Positions 13,510 through 15,210 of a stretch of 15,210 nt of DNA are shown piece after piece (positions within the stretch are counted from its first letter, which is position 1; every line of letters begins with the position of its first letter). The translations under genes were made by a program, and so were the position numbers. The stretch covers positions 1 through 15,210 of the forward strand of contig JAADDB010000161.1 of assembly GCA_013154135.1 (NCBI GenBank), given 5' to 3'. The DNA is from Chloroflexota bacterium. GTDB lineage: Bacteria > Chloroflexota > Anaerolineae > JAADDB01. The notes under the pieces are model-generated. The model worked only from the letters and a program-made list of their open reading frames with translations. It ran no database searches and was not told the origin of the DNA.

Positions 13510-15210
13510 TTACTCCTCCTCAAGCACCTCCCACAAGCTCAACTGTTCACCTTCGGGCTTGCGGCGCTTCTTGCCACGGGCCTCCATGCGACGAATCTCC
13601 TTCAAGGCCGCCTCGATATCGTCCAGGAAGCGAGACGGACGGTGTTCCACAACCCGGCCGTACAGACGCCGACGCCGAGCATACGTGAGCACGAGTTTCT
13701 CCTGGGCCCGCGTCATGCCCACGTAGAACAGCCGACGTTCCTCCTCCACATCGTGGTCCTTGCCCTCGGGCAAGTAGGGCAAAATCCCCTCCTCCACGCC
13801 CACGATGAACACCACAGGGAACTCCAACCCTTTGGCCGCGTGCAACGTCATCAGGGCCACCCGGTCTGCCCGGGGGTCATAGAAGTCCGTCTCGCTGCGC
13901 AAGACCACCTCATCCAGGAACGCCTGCATAGCCTCCCGCCCACCCCGATCCGCGGGAGCGGCCTCCACCAACATATCCAGGCGGGAGCGGGCCGCGTCAT
14001 CCAGGTCCTGGCCCTCGACCAGTGCGTCTCGCACCTGTTGAACCACCTCCCGCACCGAGAGGGCATCCCACGCCATGTCGTACTCCCGCAGGCGCTCCAA
14101 CGCGCGGCGCACCACCGGATGCGCGGTCCACGGCGTGGTCCCCACCGTCTGGTAGGGAATCCCCGCCCGGTCGAACGCCTCCAACAGGGGCGGGAGCAAC
14201 GAGCGCAAACGGTACAGGACCGCGAAATCCCCAAAACCGCGGCTCACCGGGGCCGTCTCGTCCACCCGGCCGGAATCAATGGAGAAATAACTCGTCCCCC
14301 CCACCATGCGCTCAATCTGGTGGACCACGAACTCCGCTTCGGCCCGGTCCGTGGGCGCGGGGTACACCTCCAACTTGACTTCTTGCACGAATTGGGAGAA
14401 GAGTCGAGCAGCCTCCTCTCGACCCGGCGCCTTGTTGATGACCTGCAAGGCCGCGTCCAAAATGGCCTGGGCCGACCGATAATTCCGCGTCAGGCGCACC
14501 ACCTTCGCGTTGGGATAATCCTCCTGGAAACGGAGGAAGAAGGACCGATCCGCGCCGCGGAACCCGTAAATGGCCTGGTCCGGATCCCCAATGGCCGCGA
14601 TGTTCGCGCCGCCGGAGGTGAGCAGACGCAACAGGCGGTATTGGGCATAGTTCACATCCTGGTACTCGTCCACCGATATCCAGCGATACCGGTCCTGCAA
14701 CGTGGCCAGGACCTCCGGGTCCTCCTCCAACAGGCGCACGGTCTTAGCCACCAGGTCCCCGTAATCCAGCGCCCGAGCCCGGCGCATGGCCTCTTCGTAG
14801 GCCTGATACACCTCGGCCCACGGCTCCTCCGGCGGGGAGAGGCGCGCCTTGGCCCGGTCAATGGCCTCCAACGCCCGGTCCACCTCCCGGGCCGAGAGAT
14901 CGCTCCGGGCTTGGCGGAGTACTTCCCGCCGTTCCTCATCGGTGAGGATAACCGCGTCCCGTGGGATGCCCAAGCGCTCGCCGAATTCCCGCAGGACCAT
15001 CGCGCCGAACGCGTGAAACGTCTTCACCGTGATGCGGGACGCGACCTCCGGCCCCAGGAGGGATGCCAGACGCTCGGCCATTTCCGCGGCGGCCTTGTTC
15101 GTGAAAGTGATGGCCAGAATGTGCTCGGGCGGCACATGGTGGGCCCGGACCAAGTACGCGATGCGCGCGGTCAGCGTGCGGGTCTTGCCCGTGCCCGGCC
15201 CGGCCACAAT
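13510..15210 (-). CDS. UvrD/PcrA-like superfamily 1 DNA helicase (5' end outside window)
   Basis: The visible 566 residues hold all SF1A motifs: Walker A AGPGTGKT at the very start, Ia ITFTNKAAAEMAERL, II SVDEYQD (179-185), III GDPDQAIYGFRGAD, IV LTRNYRS (240-246), V LMTLHAAKGLEF and VI RRLFYVGMTRAQEKL. It is an ATP-driven 3'-5' DNA translocase used in repair or replication. The frame stays open to the window edge with no start before Walker A, so the gene is partial. Two features differ from PcrA. An insert GGTSYFSIDSGR (about 304-315) comes between motif IV and GDFAVLYR, and the part that should hold subdomain 2B looks short. The C-terminus ends in a basic linker and QLSLWEVLEEE. Proteins with this insert may carry an extra N-terminal domain. 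Confidence 0.93.
   Translation of the reverse strand: MVAGPGTGKTRTLTARIAYLVRAHHVPPEHILAITFTNKAAAEMAERLASLLGPEVASRITVKTFHAFGAMVLREFGERLGIPRDAVILTDEERREVLRQARSDLSAREVDRALEAIDRAKARLSPPEEPWAEVYQAYEEAMRRARALDYGDLVAKTVRLLEEDPEVLATLQDRYRWISVDEYQDVNYAQYRLLRLLTSGGANIAAIGDPDQAIYGFRGADRSFFLRFQEDYPNAKVVRLTRNYRSAQAILDAALQVINKAPGREEAARLFSQFVQEVKLEVYPAPTDRAEAEFVVHQIERMVGGTSYFSIDSGRVDETAPVSRGFGDFAVLYRLRSLLPPLLEAFDRAGIPYQTVGTTPWTAHPVVRRALERLREYDMAWDALSVREVVQQVRDALVEGQDLDDAARSRLDMLVEAAPADRGGREAMQAFLDEVVLRSETDFYDPRADRVALMTLHAAKGLEFPVVFIVGVEEGILPYLPEGKDHDVEEERRLFYVGMTRAQEKLVLTYARRRRLYGRVVEHRPSRFLDDIEAALKEIRRMEARGKKRRKPEGEQLSLWEVLEEE

Overview
The window is a GC-rich bacterial segment in which every convincing gene lies on the minus strand, so transcription runs from high to low coordinates. 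The solute-binding lipoprotein (LAAC lipobox followed by a Q/P/S/T-rich linker), the UvrD-type helicase with an unusual insert, and degenerate 7-bp intergenic tandem repeats would fit a Chloroflexota (Anaerolineae-like) genome. That placement is an impression from gene style, not from a phylogeny.

Layout in transcription order: (a) 15210-13510, a UvrD/PcrA-like helicase cut by the window edge; (b) 13509-13358, a spacer made mostly of 7-bp repeats plus a stem-loop; (c) 13357-12713, a class I SAM-dependent methyltransferase; (d) a clear sigma70-type promoter (12683-12655) and a leader with an 8-bp inverted repeat, then sucC-sucD (succinyl-CoA synthetase), cca (tRNA nucleotidyltransferase with HD domain) and ogt (O6-alkylguanine-DNA alkyltransferase) as a tight cluster, 12562-8348; (e) a second promoter (8302-8274) followed by seven genes, 8206-459: a FadR-type GntR regulator, an ABC sugar-binding lipoprotein, two CUT1 permeases, a UxuB/YjmF-type D-mannonate oxidoreductase (SDR), a LarA-superfamily nickel-pincer enzyme and an FGGY sugar kinase; (f) 458-1, non-coding, with a ~153-bp-offset imperfect direct repeat, hairpins and a possible leftward promoter.

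The most interesting unit is the seven-gene operon. Its three enzymes form a plausible chain that is not a textbook hexuronate route: D-fructuronate to D-mannonate (SDR), D-mannonate to D-gluconate (LarA-type 2-epimerase, an activity reported in this superfamily), and D-gluconate to 6-phosphogluconate (FGGY kinase). This would avoid mannonate dehydratase and KDG kinase. The importer would supply a uronic- or aldonic-acid-containing sugar, and the FadR-type regulator, the first gene of the operon and translationally coupled to the binding protein, would sense an intermediate. The individual families are well supported; substrates and pathway direction are inference.

The window contains no recognisable tRNA, rRNA, insertion sequence or CRISPR array.
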